A stretch of DNA of 22,938 nt from DASPOJ01 sp049790315 (GTDB lineage: Bacteria > Acidobacteriota > Terriglobia > Acidiferrales > UBA7541). Below the pieces are notes generated by a model. The model did not search any database. It was not told where the DNA came from and saw only the letters and a list, made by a program, of their open reading frames with translations. Numbering within the stretch: position 1 is the first letter of the stretch; each line of letters starts with the position of its first letter. Shown here piece by piece: positions 1 through 7,165 of the stretch. The stretch is taken from positions 1 to 22,938 of the forward strand of contig JBAQYV010000192.1 of NCBI GenBank assembly GCA_049790315.1. The letters are read 5' to 3'. The position numbers and the translations under genes were made by a program.

Positions 1-1
1 C

Positions 2-127
2 GAAATCGCCAAAGCCCTCAAAACGCGCGAGTCCAACATGATCGAAGAACTCGAACGCGCCACAAAAAAGAGCGTAATCATCCAAGCCGATCCCACGCTG
101 CACTGGGAGCAGTACGATATTTATTAA
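2..127 (+). CDS. rng: Ribonuclease G/E family protein, C-terminal end (5' truncated)
   Basis: Only the last 41 codons are in the window; the gene begins upstream of base 1 and stops at TAA 125-127. The frame reads EIAKALKTRESNMIEEL and ends in DPTLHWEQYDIY. A basic helix followed by a short strand and an aromatic, acidic xEQ(F/Y)D ending is typical of the C-terminus of RNase G/E enzymes, which cut single-stranded RNA in rRNA maturation and mRNA decay (family knowledge). Assignment rests on this short tail alone. A strong intrinsic terminator 98 nt downstream fits the end of a transcription unit. The codon choice matches the rest of the window. Confidence 0.6.
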   Translation, partial: EIAKALKTRESNMIEELERATKKSVIIQADPTLHWEQYDIY

Positions 128-224
128 GGGCAGCGGGCTGGTTCGCGCTCTTTCGGTATAGCGCGAAAATAATTCTTGAAGAAGTAGTTTCAGGATTTCT
201 TTTCGTGTTTGATCTTCACAGGTG

Positions 225-260
225 CCCCAGGCGCGGAATTAGCGCCTGGGGTTTTTCTTT
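225..260 (+). terminator. Rho-independent terminator after the RNase G/E gene
   Basis: A perfect 10-bp stem, CCCCAGGCGC (225-234) with GCGCCTGGGG (242-251), closes a 7-nt loop and is followed by TTTTTCTTT (252-260). The U-tract lies on the plus-strand side, so it serves the plus-strand gene. The minus-strand FecR gene ends 10 nt away and could share the stem, but it would have no U-tract. Confidence 0.9.
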
Positions 261-269
261 GCGCCTCGA

Positions 270-2210
270 CTAGTGGTGTCCACCGCTACTGCCACCCCCG
301 CCTCGGCCACCTCCGCCTTCATGTCCGCCCCCGCCCCCACCCCCGCGCGAACCCCCGCCGCCTCCACCAAAACCGCCGCCACCTCCACCACGTGAGCCAC
401 CGTCTCCACCCCTGCCTCCGCCGCCCGCGCGTCCTCCGCCGCCACGCGAACCTTCGCTACTCGCTCGTCCGCTCCCTCCGCCCGCATCGCCTGCGGAGCC
501 GCCCGAATATCTGCCACTCGCGGAGAGCTTGCCGACCACCACCGGTCTGCTTGTGTGCCCCGCCATCGGCGTCCCAGCTTGCACAAAATTCCGCGTGCTG
601 TAATCGAACTTGATTGGTGCGGCGCTTCGATTCGCTGCCACGATCACCCGCCCGGTGATCTCCGGTCGCGCAACGGTCGCGAATTGCGAAAGCTGCGCGT
701 CACGAAATTCCTTCGGCGCCTCTTCGAGTACCGTATATTTCTGTGTCGCCTTGAAGTCGGTAAGCTCAAATGGCCCGAGCGGCCCGTTCTTCGCTTCGTA
801 CACGCCGTATTTCAGATTCAGCGGCGGTTTGCCTTTCACGTCGCTCGGATGCCGCGGCACATACATGTTGCCTTGCTTGGTGTGAATCCAATGAACCGGC
901 GGATGATGGTGTTTACGTCCCACGACGAACGTGTACCGCGTCGCGTGTCCGTGCAGATGCACCCACGCGCCCGAGTGGCACAGCGCCCACGGCCACATTG
1001 GATATGCGTCTTCGACATCCGCCTGAACCACTGTCTTTTTTCCCGTGATCGGATCTCTCAGTGCTTCCACATGAAGCTCGTCTGGTGAACACCACCCCAT
1101 CGGATAGTAATATTCCGCAAACGTTGGCTTGCGCTTCTTGCCCCGCACCGCCGTTCCCGACGCTGGCGCTGGAGCAGCAGTTGTATCCTGCTGTGGTGTC
1201 TGCGGCCCCACCGCGTCGGCCGCGCCGCTCGCAGGAGCGCTCGATTCCTCCCCGCTCGTCTGTCGCGCTCCGGTCCGCAACGCCACAAGTTCCACTCGCG
1301 CGCCGGCGTCCGTGTCCGGCGCGCTCGCCACGTCCGATTCATCTACCGCGCCCGTCTCGGTTGCCGGCTGGTCCGCGGCGTGTGGTTCGGATTGTTGGTC
1401 CGCATCTGTCAGCCCATTCGGTTCCCAGCAAGTTCCAAACGGCGCGCACGAGAAAAACGTTCCTCCGTTGTACAAATCCGTCAAGCCGGGCACGAATGAA
1501 GTGAGTCCGGAAGCCTTTAGCGCCGCGGCCGTGTCTCTGGCTCGCTGCGTCACTCTGGCGCCCACCCACGCATCCCAATCCGCGGCCGTCTTCGAGACGT
1601 CCGCTCCTCCGGGAAACGGATTCCCGGTGATCTGCGAGCCCGACGCCATGAACCATCGCCTCGCCAGTGCTTGGCCGCCGCGCATCAGCGACAACTCCGC
1701 GCCGTCGAGGTAACTGTCCACTCGAAATAAATCCGGCAGAACAACCGACGGCCTGTTTTGGAATTTCGCCGTAGGGGTTCTGAGTTCGAACACCTCGTTT
1801 GGCAGCGGATGAAATGAAACCGTCGCCGTTCCCGTCAGCAGTTGCATGTCGGTGGTCGCCACTCCATCCACTTCCGTCAGCGTCTCGAGAAGCAGCACGG
1901 AGTTTTCCGCTAAGTACAGCACCGAACCACACTCAAATTCAATTTCCGCGCGCCCGTCTCCCGTCGCCACCGCGTAGCCTGTAAGCAATGGCAGATTCGG
2001 CACAGCCTGCTCCCATGGTTTCGTCAGGTCGGGGGCTCTGCCGTTGCCGCGCGAGAATCGCACGTCCCCCCGCACGTAGCTCAGCCGCACAATTTCCGGC
2101 TCAGCCTTGTCTTGGGCGCGCGCCGTCGCCGCCATTGAAAGTACCAGGCCAAAAATCGCAAGCATCGGAAATAAATCGAAACGAGTGAAATTGCTCAACG
2201 AGGTTTTCAT
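270..2210 (-). CDS. Secreted FecR-domain protein with glycine-rich C-terminus
   Basis: Encodes 646 aa from ATG at 2210. I chose this start because GGAGG lies 6 nt before it; the GTG two codons upstream sits almost on that ribosome site. Residues 1-33 are a signal peptide ending in ATARAQ. About residues 40-150 resemble a FecR domain (VRGDVRFSRG, then GYAVATGDGRAEIEF), the beta-rich fold seen in anti-sigma and envelope proteins. A middle region includes CAPFGTCWEPNG; a Ser/Ala/Asp-rich linker and a second conserved-looking block (YYYPMGWCSPDEL onward) follow. The last ~85 residues are almost all Gly, Ser, Arg and His. There is no TonB receptor or ECF sigma gene beside it, so a classic FecR signalling role is not supported. 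Probably an extracytoplasmic structural or carbohydrate-contacting protein (inference). It follows two other secreted-protein genes on the same strand, 132 nt after the nearer one. Confidence 0.8.
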   Translation of the reverse strand: MKTSLSNFTRFDLFPMLAIFGLVLSMAATARAQDKAEPEIVRLSYVRGDVRFSRGNGRAPDLTKPWEQAVPNLPLLTGYAVATGDGRAEIEFECGSVLYLAENSVLLLETLTEVDGVATTDMQLLTGTATVSFHPLPNEVFELRTPTAKFQNRPSVVLPDLFRVDSYLDGAELSLMRGGQALARRWFMASGSQITGNPFPGGADVSKTAADWDAWVGARVTQRARDTAAALKASGLTSFVPGLTDLYNGGTFFSCAPFGTCWEPNGLTDADQQSEPHAADQPATETGAVDESDVASAPDTDAGARVELVALRTGARQTSGEESSAPASGAADAVGPQTPQQDTTAAPAPASGTAVRGKKRKPTFAEYYYPMGWCSPDELHVEALRDPITGKKTVVQADVEDAYPMWPWALCHSGAWVHLHGHATRYTFVVGRKHHHPPVHWIHTKQGNMYVPRHPSDVKGKPPLNLKYGVYEAKNGPLGPFELTDFKATQKYTVLEEAPKEFRDAQLSQFATVARPEITGRVIVAANRSAAPIKFDYSTRNFVQAGTPMAGHTSRPVVVGKLSASGRYSGGSAGDAGGGSGRASSEGSRGGGGRAGGGGRGGDGGSRGGGGGGFGGGGGGSRGGGGGGGHEGGGGRGGGGSSGGHH

Positions 2211-2342
2211 CGGCACCCTCCAACTGGGTTAAGGGCCCGTTGAGATGACGCGTCTTCCATGTATCTGGTTTCGCCATCCTTGATTACGTGGTTCGTTTGC
2301 CACGTGCGGTCGGCGAACGCTAGAGCACGAATTCCGAAGAGG

Positions 2343-3017
2343 CTACTCTGAGGGAGCCAGGGGTGCTTGGAAGATGAATGCCACCGCGATCTTCGACGCC
2401 ACAGGTTTCCCCCGAAGCGTCGCCGCCTGAAACCTCCATTTTCCCAGCGCGTCGGTGGCCAAGGCCGTGAACGGACCACCCATCATGCGAAGGACTTTGG
2501 TTGATTCCGCACTCCCCGCTCGATCTACCGTAACTTGAACGATCACGGAGCCCGCCGCGACGCTGTTCTCCGGATATTTGGGATACCCTACCGAAATAAT
2601 TCCGGGCGGAATGTAGTCTGGGTCTGCGCTGTCCGCCGGTGATTCGGGCAGAACAGGTTTGAAGTCCCTGGGCGGCTGAGCGTAGCTTCGCGGCCGGTAC
2701 ACGAACACCGCCGTCATCTCCGATGGAATCGGGCCGCTGCTCCCGCTGGCCGGACGAAATCCCCACTTTCGGATCGACGCCTCCGCCTCATGAGCCATCG
2801 CCCCGGGGTCTCGCAGCGCGGCCGTTCCGCTCACCGCGCCGGTTGCGTCAATAGAAACGTCTAGCACGACGAACCCATCAACGACCCTTGCATCAATGCG
2901 ATATGCGTCCGTAACCGACGTCACTTCCGGCGGCTTGAAAGTGATTTGTGCCAGGCCGGCAGTTGCCAGCGCCGTAAGAAGGCTCAGTATGCCCGCCGCT
3001 CTGCGAAGCGTCTTCAT
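2343..3017 (-). CDS. Secreted protein with two TonB-C-terminal-like domains
   Basis: Encodes 224 aa from ATG at 3017. The frame stays open far upstream, but the start is placed here because MKTLRRAAG then LSLLTALATAGLAQ forms a clean signal peptide; no good ribosome site is visible. After cleavage, two similar segments follow: about residues 40-110 (VVLDVSIDATGAVSG, then IRKWGFRPA) and about 140-218 (YPENSVAAGSVIVQVTVDRAG, then LGKWRFQAA). Both match the TonB C-terminal pattern: beta strand, D.xG.v, helix, then (K)W.F.PA. Full TonB has an N-terminal membrane anchor and Pro-rich linker; here there is only a signal peptide, so it is probably free in the periplasm. Such stand-alone TonB-C proteins are common in Acidobacteriota (recalled, not checked). 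The preceding gene ends 47 nt upstream, which suggests an operon. Confidence 0.75.
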   Translation of the reverse strand: MKTLRRAAGILSLLTALATAGLAQITFKPPEVTSVTDAYRIDARVVDGFVVLDVSIDATGAVSGTAALRDPGAMAHEAEASIRKWGFRPASGSSGPIPSEMTAVFVYRPRSYAQPPRDFKPVLPESPADSADPDYIPPGIISVGYPKYPENSVAAGSVIVQVTVDRAGSAESTKVLRMMGGPFTALATDALGKWRFQAATLRGKPVASKIAVAFIFQAPLAPSE

Positions 3018-3064
3018 ATAGCGAATCGTATCGCTCGACGAAATGATCCTACAACGAGCGCACG

Positions 3065-3712
3065 CTACGGCTGTGCCCCCGGTTTCGGCAGCAACGCCGC
3101 AAACGGCAAGTCCGCCACCTTGAAATAAATCGTCGTGTCCACGTCTCCGAAGTCCCGCTCCTGTTTCTTTGGCTTCCCCGTGTCCATATCGAGATATTTC
3201 TCGGTGATGTCCTGGATGCGTCCCCTGCTGTCGAATTTCCATTCGCGCCGGCAAATCTCGTTCACCGCGAAATTTTGCACGTCCGAAGTTATTTCCCCGA
3301 TCGTTCCGTCCGGCCGAAAACAGTAATCGGCCACGATCGTCCAAGCTTGGCTCGGGACGCTGATTCTGGCGTGCACCACAGTTCCGTTGCTTTCCCACAC
3401 CCAGGCCTGATCCTCGAAGCTCGCGTCCGCCGCCGTCTTCTTCAAGTCCGCCGCCGACGCGAATGTTTGCCAAGGTCCGGGTGTTCCGCCCTGCGGATCG
3501 TCTTTGCCGATCGAATAGTTGGGCGCAGCCGTCTTGTCGCGCGCCAGAATATCCACGCATGATTTCTCGATCGCCGAAACCGACTGCGCGGGATTTCTCG
3601 CTTCAGGCGCCGCAAAGCCCGCGCGGCACGGCAGGGAAGCTGCAATCAGAATAAGAGCAAGCGCGCGCATCGTGTAGCCGCAAGTTCCTTTCAACTTCGA
3701 GAACCAGCCCAT
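3065..3712 (-). CDS. Secreted hypothetical protein
   Basis: Encodes 215 aa from ATG at 3712. A TTG at 3727 and an internal ATG at 3670 are alternatives; the last would begin right at the signal peptide (MRALALILIAASLPCRAGFA). None has a strong ribosome site, so the start is uncertain. The mature part has no motif I recognise. It carries two Cys (SCVDIL and ICRREW) that could form a disulfide in the periplasm, and alternating strands such as TIVADYCFRPDGTIGEI and EWKFDSRGRIQDITEKYLD, a pattern like beta-sheet repeats of the form 'xFxxxGxI'. It is probably the first gene of a three-gene minus-strand set with the TonB-C-like and FecR-domain genes. No function is assigned. Confidence 0.7.
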   Translation of the reverse strand: MGWFSKLKGTCGYTMRALALILIAASLPCRAGFAAPEARNPAQSVSAIEKSCVDILARDKTAAPNYSIGKDDPQGGTPGPWQTFASAADLKKTAADASFEDQAWVWESNGTVVHARISVPSQAWTIVADYCFRPDGTIGEITSDVQNFAVNEICRREWKFDSRGRIQDITEKYLDMDTGKPKKQERDFGDVDTTIYFKVADLPFAALLPKPGAQP

Positions 3713-3727
3713 TTTACACTCGCCCAA

Positions 3728-3933
3728 GTCTAAAAGGCGGCGCGCAAAGTAACCTTGTCATTCTGGGCGGGGAGGCGGCTCTTTTCTCTCTCGTTCATGT
3801 CTGCGCGGACGAGTCGCCTTGCAGTCGAAGAATCCCTCCTCATGCGTGGCGAAGCTGCCGGTATTTCCCCTGCCGTCACCCCATCCGTAATAGCGGGTCT
3901 GTGGATTTCTATTCGAATGCCATATATATTATA
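3728..3933. other. Intergenic stretch without a recognised gene
   Basis: Lies between the divergent hypothetical gene and the folD promoter-like site. TTGTCATTCTG near 3756 and GTCGAAGAATCCCT near 3826 recall a degenerate intergenic motif that I remember from acidobacterial genomes, but I cannot verify this. ORFs in both strands here are short and lack ribosome sites. The 3' end (3919-3933) turns strongly AT-rich. Confidence 0.4.
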
Positions 3934-3963
3934 TTGACATACTGGTACTAATCGTGTTATGCT
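3919..3963 (+). promoter_or_regulatory. Putative sigma-70 promoter upstream of folD
   Basis: A perfect -35 TTGACA (3934-3939) is followed after 18 nt by TATGCT (3958-3963, 4 of 6 to consensus). It is preceded by an AT-rich run (3919-3933, catatatattata) that could act as an UP element and stands out in this GC-rich sequence. Transcription would start near 3970, some 360 nt before the folD start, and would run through repeat copy 1. Confidence 0.5.
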
Positions 3964-3989
3964 GACCCATGAGCGCCAATCACACCTCG

Positions 3990-4142
3990 CCATTTTCCCC
4001 TCGTAAACCTTCCAGAATCAGCACTTCTGCAAAACGCCGTTTTAACCCTTTTAGAATCACCAGTTCTGGCGCAAAGGACTTAAAGTCGCGCAGAATCAAC
4101 ACTTCCAGGAAACACCTAGGGGGAGGGGGAGTCGTCAGAGCG
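3990..4142 (-). repeat. Interspersed 39-bp-period repeat, copy 1
   Basis: Read on the minus strand it begins with a C-rich head (CTCCCCCTCCCCCTAGG, ending near 4123) and then carries 15-nt units at 4106-4092 (GGAAGTGTTGATTCT), 4067-4053 (AGAACTGGTGATTCT) and 4028-4014 (AGAAGTGCTGATTCT), spaced exactly 39 nt. A half unit GGAAGGTTTACGAGG follows, then GAAAATGGC. The first inter-unit spacer contains the palindrome GACTTTAAGTC. The head, first unit and first spacer nearly match copy 2 at 22541. It lies between the folD promoter-like site and folD. No transposase is nearby, so it is probably a non-autonomous repeat. Confidence 0.85.
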
Positions 4143-4330
4143 CAACTGCTACCGGCGGTCGCCGCTATTCGTAGCGTCCCGGAACCGAAAACCGGCCGAG
4201 AGCACGGATTTCTTCGTCCTCCCGTCATTCTGTCACGCACCGCGTGGGCTGCCGCAAGTCGGTCCCAAAGCATCGTGATAAGATGGACTTCGAGACAACG
4301 CGAAACACCTTACCGATCCGAGGATCCTTC

Positions 4331-5278
4331 GTGACCGCCCGCATACTCAATGGCAACGCCATCCGCGATCAGATTTACGCGGAACTGGAACACGAAATCG
4401 CCGCGCTGGCCGCCGAAGGCATTAAGCCTGGCCTCGCCGCTGTGTTGGCCGGCGAAAATCCCGCCTCGCACATTTACGTCAAAAGCAAAATCGCCGCGTG
4501 CGAAAAGCTCGGCCTGGGAAGTTTCCAATTCTCTCCGCCGCCCACGGTTCAAACCGGCGAGCTCATCGCGCTCGTCGAAGATCTCAATCGCCGCGAAGAT
4601 GTCGATGGCATCCTCGTGCAGTTGCCGCTGCCGCCGCAGGTCGATTCCAAGCGCGTCTTGGAAAGTGTGGACCCAGCGAAAGACGTTGACGGTTTTCATC
4701 CCCTCAATCTCGGCAAGCTTGTCGCGGGACGCGCCGGCCTTGTGGCCTGCACTCCCGCGGGCGTGATGGAAATTCTGCGCCGGAGCGGAATCGCGATTGA
4801 AGGCGCCAATGCCGTCGTAGTCGGCCGCAGTGATATCGTTGGCAAACCCATGGCCCTGCTGTTGCTCCACGCCAACGCCACCGTCACCGTGTGCCACTCG
4901 AAAACGCGCGACCTCGCCGGTGTGGTTCGCGGCGCGGACATCGTCGTCGCCGCGATCGGACGCCCCGCGATGGTTCAATCCAGTTGGATTCGCCCCGGTG
5001 CCACCGTCATCGACGTCGGCATCAATCGCATCACCGATGCAATCGAAGCCGCGCGCATTTTCGTCAATCACTCCGAACGCTTGGAGCAATTCCGCGCGAA
5101 AGGCTCGGTACTCGTCGGCGACGTTCATCCCGATGCCGCTGAAGTTGCCAGCGCGATCACGCCCGTGCCCGGTGGCGTGGGTCCTTTGACTATCGCAATG
5201 TTGATGAGCAACACCGTTCGCGCCGCACGCCTGCGTCGAGGCGCGAATCTGCCCGCACGAAGCGTAGGGAGGTCCTGA
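4331..5278 (+). CDS. folD: Bifunctional methylenetetrahydrofolate dehydrogenase / methenyl-THF cyclohydrolase (FolD)
   Basis: Encodes 315 aa from GTG at 4331, chosen over an in-frame ATG at 4283 because GAGGA lies 6 nt upstream and family N-termini begin like TARILNG. FolD converts 5,10-methylene-THF to 10-formyl-THF with NADP in the cytosol, supplying purine and formyl-methionine synthesis. Visible signatures: YVKSK at 49-53 with the catalytic Lys53, QLPLP at 97-101, DVDGFHP at 118-124, ACTPAG at 139-144 (usually PCTPAG), the Rossmann motif GRSDIVGKP at 165-173, and PVPGGVGPLT at 278-287. It is slightly longer than the usual ~285-300 residues, with an Arg-rich tail. The TGA stop (5276-5278) shares its last base with the ATG of coaE, so the two are translationally coupled. 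Confidence 0.95.
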   Translation: MTARILNGNAIRDQIYAELEHEIAALAAEGIKPGLAAVLAGENPASHIYVKSKIAACEKLGLGSFQFSPPPTVQTGELIALVEDLNRREDVDGILVQLPLPPQVDSKRVLESVDPAKDVDGFHPLNLGKLVAGRAGLVACTPAGVMEILRRSGIAIEGANAVVVGRSDIVGKPMALLLLHANATVTVCHSKTRDLAGVVRGADIVVAAIGRPAMVQSSWIRPGATVIDVGINRITDAIEAARIFVNHSERLEQFRAKGSVLVGDVHPDAAEVASAITPVPGGVGPLTIAMLMSNTVRAARLRRGANLPARSVGRS

Positions 5279-5928
5279 TGCTGCGCGTTGGATTGACAGG
5301 CGGAATCGCCTGCGGCAAAAGCACCGTCGCCGCGATGATGAGCATGCTCGGTTGCCACGTGCTCGAAGCCGATACCTTGGCGCACGATTTGATCGAGCCA
5401 GGCCAGCCCGCCTACGACGAAGTGGTGCGCGAATTTGGCGCTGCAATCCTTGCCGACGATAAGCGCGTGGATCGCGCGGCTCTCGCGCGCATCGTTTTCA
5501 CGGAGCCTTCGCGCCTGGAAGTGCTCAACAAGATCGTTCACCCGCGCGTGCTCGAAGTCACCGATAAGGAATTTGAGCGTATCGGCCGCGACGATCCCTC
5601 GGGCATCGCCGTTCTCGCCGCAGCGTTGTTGATCGAAGCGGCCTATGACGCGCATCTTGATCGCCTCGTTGTCGTTTGGTGCCGGCCCGAGCAGCAGATC
5701 ATACGCCTCACCGACCACGCTTCCGGTCGCGGCATGACGCGCGCCGAAGCCGAGCAGCGCATCGCCGCGCAGATGCCGCTCGATCGCAAAAAAGCTATGG
5801 CCGACGACCTCGTCGACGCTTCTGGAACGCTTGACGCCACGCGTCGCCAGGTCACCGCGCTCGTCAATCGCTTGAAGCTCGTCGCATCGCAGGGCATCTC
5901 GGCGGCGGGCGAGAGAAAATCTTCATGA
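5278..5928 (+). CDS. coaE: Dephospho-CoA kinase
   Basis: Encodes 216 aa from ATG at 5278, overlapping the folD stop by one base. CoaE phosphorylates the 3'-OH of dephospho-CoA with ATP, the last step of coenzyme A synthesis. The N-terminal P-loop GLTGGIACGKST spans residues 5-16; EADTLAHDLIEPG (about 30-42) matches the family's (D/E)AD.iaH.l..pg block; KIVHPRV (about 83-89) and LAAALLIEAAYD (about 112-123, normally (P)LL.E.g) complete the CoaE pattern, with an RxxxQ-like lid region near EAEQRIAAQMP. Length is normal for the family. It ends in an ATGA overlap with the htrA start. CoA supply fits loosely with the fatty acid cluster elsewhere in the window, but no shared transcript is implied. 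Confidence 0.94.
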   Translation: MLRVGLTGGIACGKSTVAAMMSMLGCHVLEADTLAHDLIEPGQPAYDEVVREFGAAILADDKRVDRAALARIVFTEPSRLEVLNKIVHPRVLEVTDKEFERIGRDDPSGIAVLAAALLIEAAYDAHLDRLVVVWCRPEQQIIRLTDHASGRGMTRAEAEQRIAAQMPLDRKKAMADDLVDASGTLDATRRQVTALVNRLKLVASQGISAAGERKSS

Positions 5929-7079
5929 ATCCCACGCGCTCGTATTCGCGTACGTTCCGCCTGATTGCGCTTGGTGCGATTCTCGGCCTCGGCTGCTACT
6001 GGGCCGGCAGTCGCTGGGGCACACGCGGACCGGATAACGTCGAAGCCGTGCCCCGCCCGCCAAGCCCGCCGAACACGGCGGGAATGAGCGAAGATGAAGC
6101 CATCAATGTGAAGGTGTATAGCGAAGCCGCGCCCGCGGTGGCGAATATCGTCACCCGCACGCTCGAATATGACGTCTTTCAGGATCCGGTCGCGGCCGAA
6201 GGCGCGGGCTCCGGCTTCGTGATGGATACGCGTGGCTACATCCTGACCAACAATCACGTCATCGAAAATGCCCAGGCCATCGAGGTCACCCTCGGTGACG
6301 GTCAGCGCTTTCCCGCCAAACTCGTCGGTACCGACGTGCGCGACGATGTCGCGCTGATAAAAGTCGATCCCGGCGATCACAAACTCACCTCGCTTCCTAT
6401 CGGAGATTCCAACAATCTGCAGGTCGGCCAGCATGTGCTCGCCATCGGAAATCCGTTCGGTTTTCAGAGCACCCTCACCACTGGCGTCGTCAGCGCCCTC
6501 GGCCGCACCGTGCAGACCAGCGACGAATCCTTCATTGACGGCGCGATCCAGACCGATGCCGCGATCAACCACGGAAATTCCGGCGGTCCGCTTCTGAATT
6601 CGCATGGCGAAGTGATCGGAATCAATAGCGCGATCTACTCCACCTCGGGCACCACAGCCGGCATCGGCTTTGCCATCCCGATCAACACAGCCAAACGCAT
6701 TGCCAACGAACTCATCACCGAAGGCCGCGTCCGTCAAATTTATCTGGGAATTCAAGCCATCGCGCTTCAGCCCGGTTTCTCTCAGGCGCTCGGTATCCCG
6801 GTGGACGAGGGTTTGCTGATTGAGCAGGTTGATCAGAACAGTCCCGCCGCGCGCGCCGGATTCCGCGGTGGAGATCGCACGGTCATCGCCGGCATGACGC
6901 GCATCGCCATCGGCGGCGACGTCATCACCGCCGTCGACGGCCAGAAAATAACAAGCCAGCTCGATATGGCTGTCGCGCTCGACAAGGATCGCCCGGGCGA
7001 CACCGTAACAATTCAGATTTATCGCGGCACTCAGAAGATGGACGTCCGCATGACGCTAGGCGAGCTGACTCCGCAGTAG
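5925..7079 (+). CDS. htrA: HtrA/DegP-type serine protease with one PDZ domain
   Basis: Encodes 384 aa; its ATG overlaps the coaE stop by 4 nt (ATGA). Residues 12-28 form an uncleaved-looking membrane segment (signal anchor), so the protease faces the periplasm. The trypsin-like domain has the full triad: His111 in LTNNHVIE, Asp141 in RDDVALIK, Ser219 in GNSGGPLLN, plus GSGFV at 95-99 and GNPFG at 175-179. A single PDZ domain covers about 270-378 (YLGIQA, then GLLIEQV, SPAARAGFRGGD, GGDVITAVDGQKI), so it is closer to the one-PDZ DegS/HtrA layout than to two-PDZ DegP. Family role: cutting misfolded envelope proteins or releasing stress signals. Oddity: AINHGNSGG has His where most family members have Pro. 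It is the last gene of the folD-coaE-htrA set. Confidence 0.93.
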   Translation: MNPTRSYSRTFRLIALGAILGLGCYWAGSRWGTRGPDNVEAVPRPPSPPNTAGMSEDEAINVKVYSEAAPAVANIVTRTLEYDVFQDPVAAEGAGSGFVMDTRGYILTNNHVIENAQAIEVTLGDGQRFPAKLVGTDVRDDVALIKVDPGDHKLTSLPIGDSNNLQVGQHVLAIGNPFGFQSTLTTGVVSALGRTVQTSDESFIDGAIQTDAAINHGNSGGPLLNSHGEVIGINSAIYSTSGTTAGIGFAIPINTAKRIANELITEGRVRQIYLGIQAIALQPGFSQALGIPVDEGLLIEQVDQNSPAARAGFRGGDRTVIAGMTRIAIGGDVITAVDGQKITSQLDMAVALDKDRPGDTVTIQIYRGTQKMDVRMTLGELTPQ

Positions 7080-7114
7080 CCGCACCGAAGGTGCATGGGT
7101 CGCAGGATTTGTAG

Positions 7115-7135
7115 GGGCGGAGCTAGCCTCCGCCC
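7115..7135. repeat. Small palindromic intergenic hairpin between convergent genes
   Basis: GGGCGGAG (7115-7122), loop CTAGC, CTCCGCCC (7128-7135): a perfect 8-bp stem in the 86-nt gap between htrA and the convergent acyltransferase gene. There is no T-run on either side, so a classic intrinsic terminator is not supported. It may slow 3' decay or belong to a family of short GC-rich intergenic palindromes. Confidence 0.6.
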
Positions 7136-7165
7136 GGTGCTGCGAATCGAAGAGTCGGCAACAAC

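Noticed and set aside
239..613. Two overlapping ORFs antisense to the FecR gene tail
   Set aside because: They mirror the Gly-codon-rich simple sequence; composition is Arg/His/Pro-rich, with no ribosome site or domain.
2286..2305. ACGTGG/CCACGT inverted repeat upstream of the FecR gene
   Set aside because: Only 6 bp with no T-run and no matching motif elsewhere; probably chance.
3990..4142. CRISPR-like array, because of the regular 39-nt spacing
   Set aside because: Units are degenerate, spacers are related to each other rather than unique, there are only three or four units, and no cas gene is present.
3969..4334. 121-codon ORF through repeat copy 1 as a confirmed gene
   Set aside because: Arg/Ser-rich, repeat-derived, without a ribosome site; kept as a finding only because of its overlap with folD.
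4310..5446. Long minus-strand ORF (378 codons) opposite folD/coaE
   Set aside because: Antisense shadow: folD and coaE have full family motifs on the plus strand, while this frame shows none.
5643..6755. Long minus-strand ORF opposite coaE/htrA
   Set aside because: Shadow of clearly coding plus-strand genes with intact catalytic motifs.
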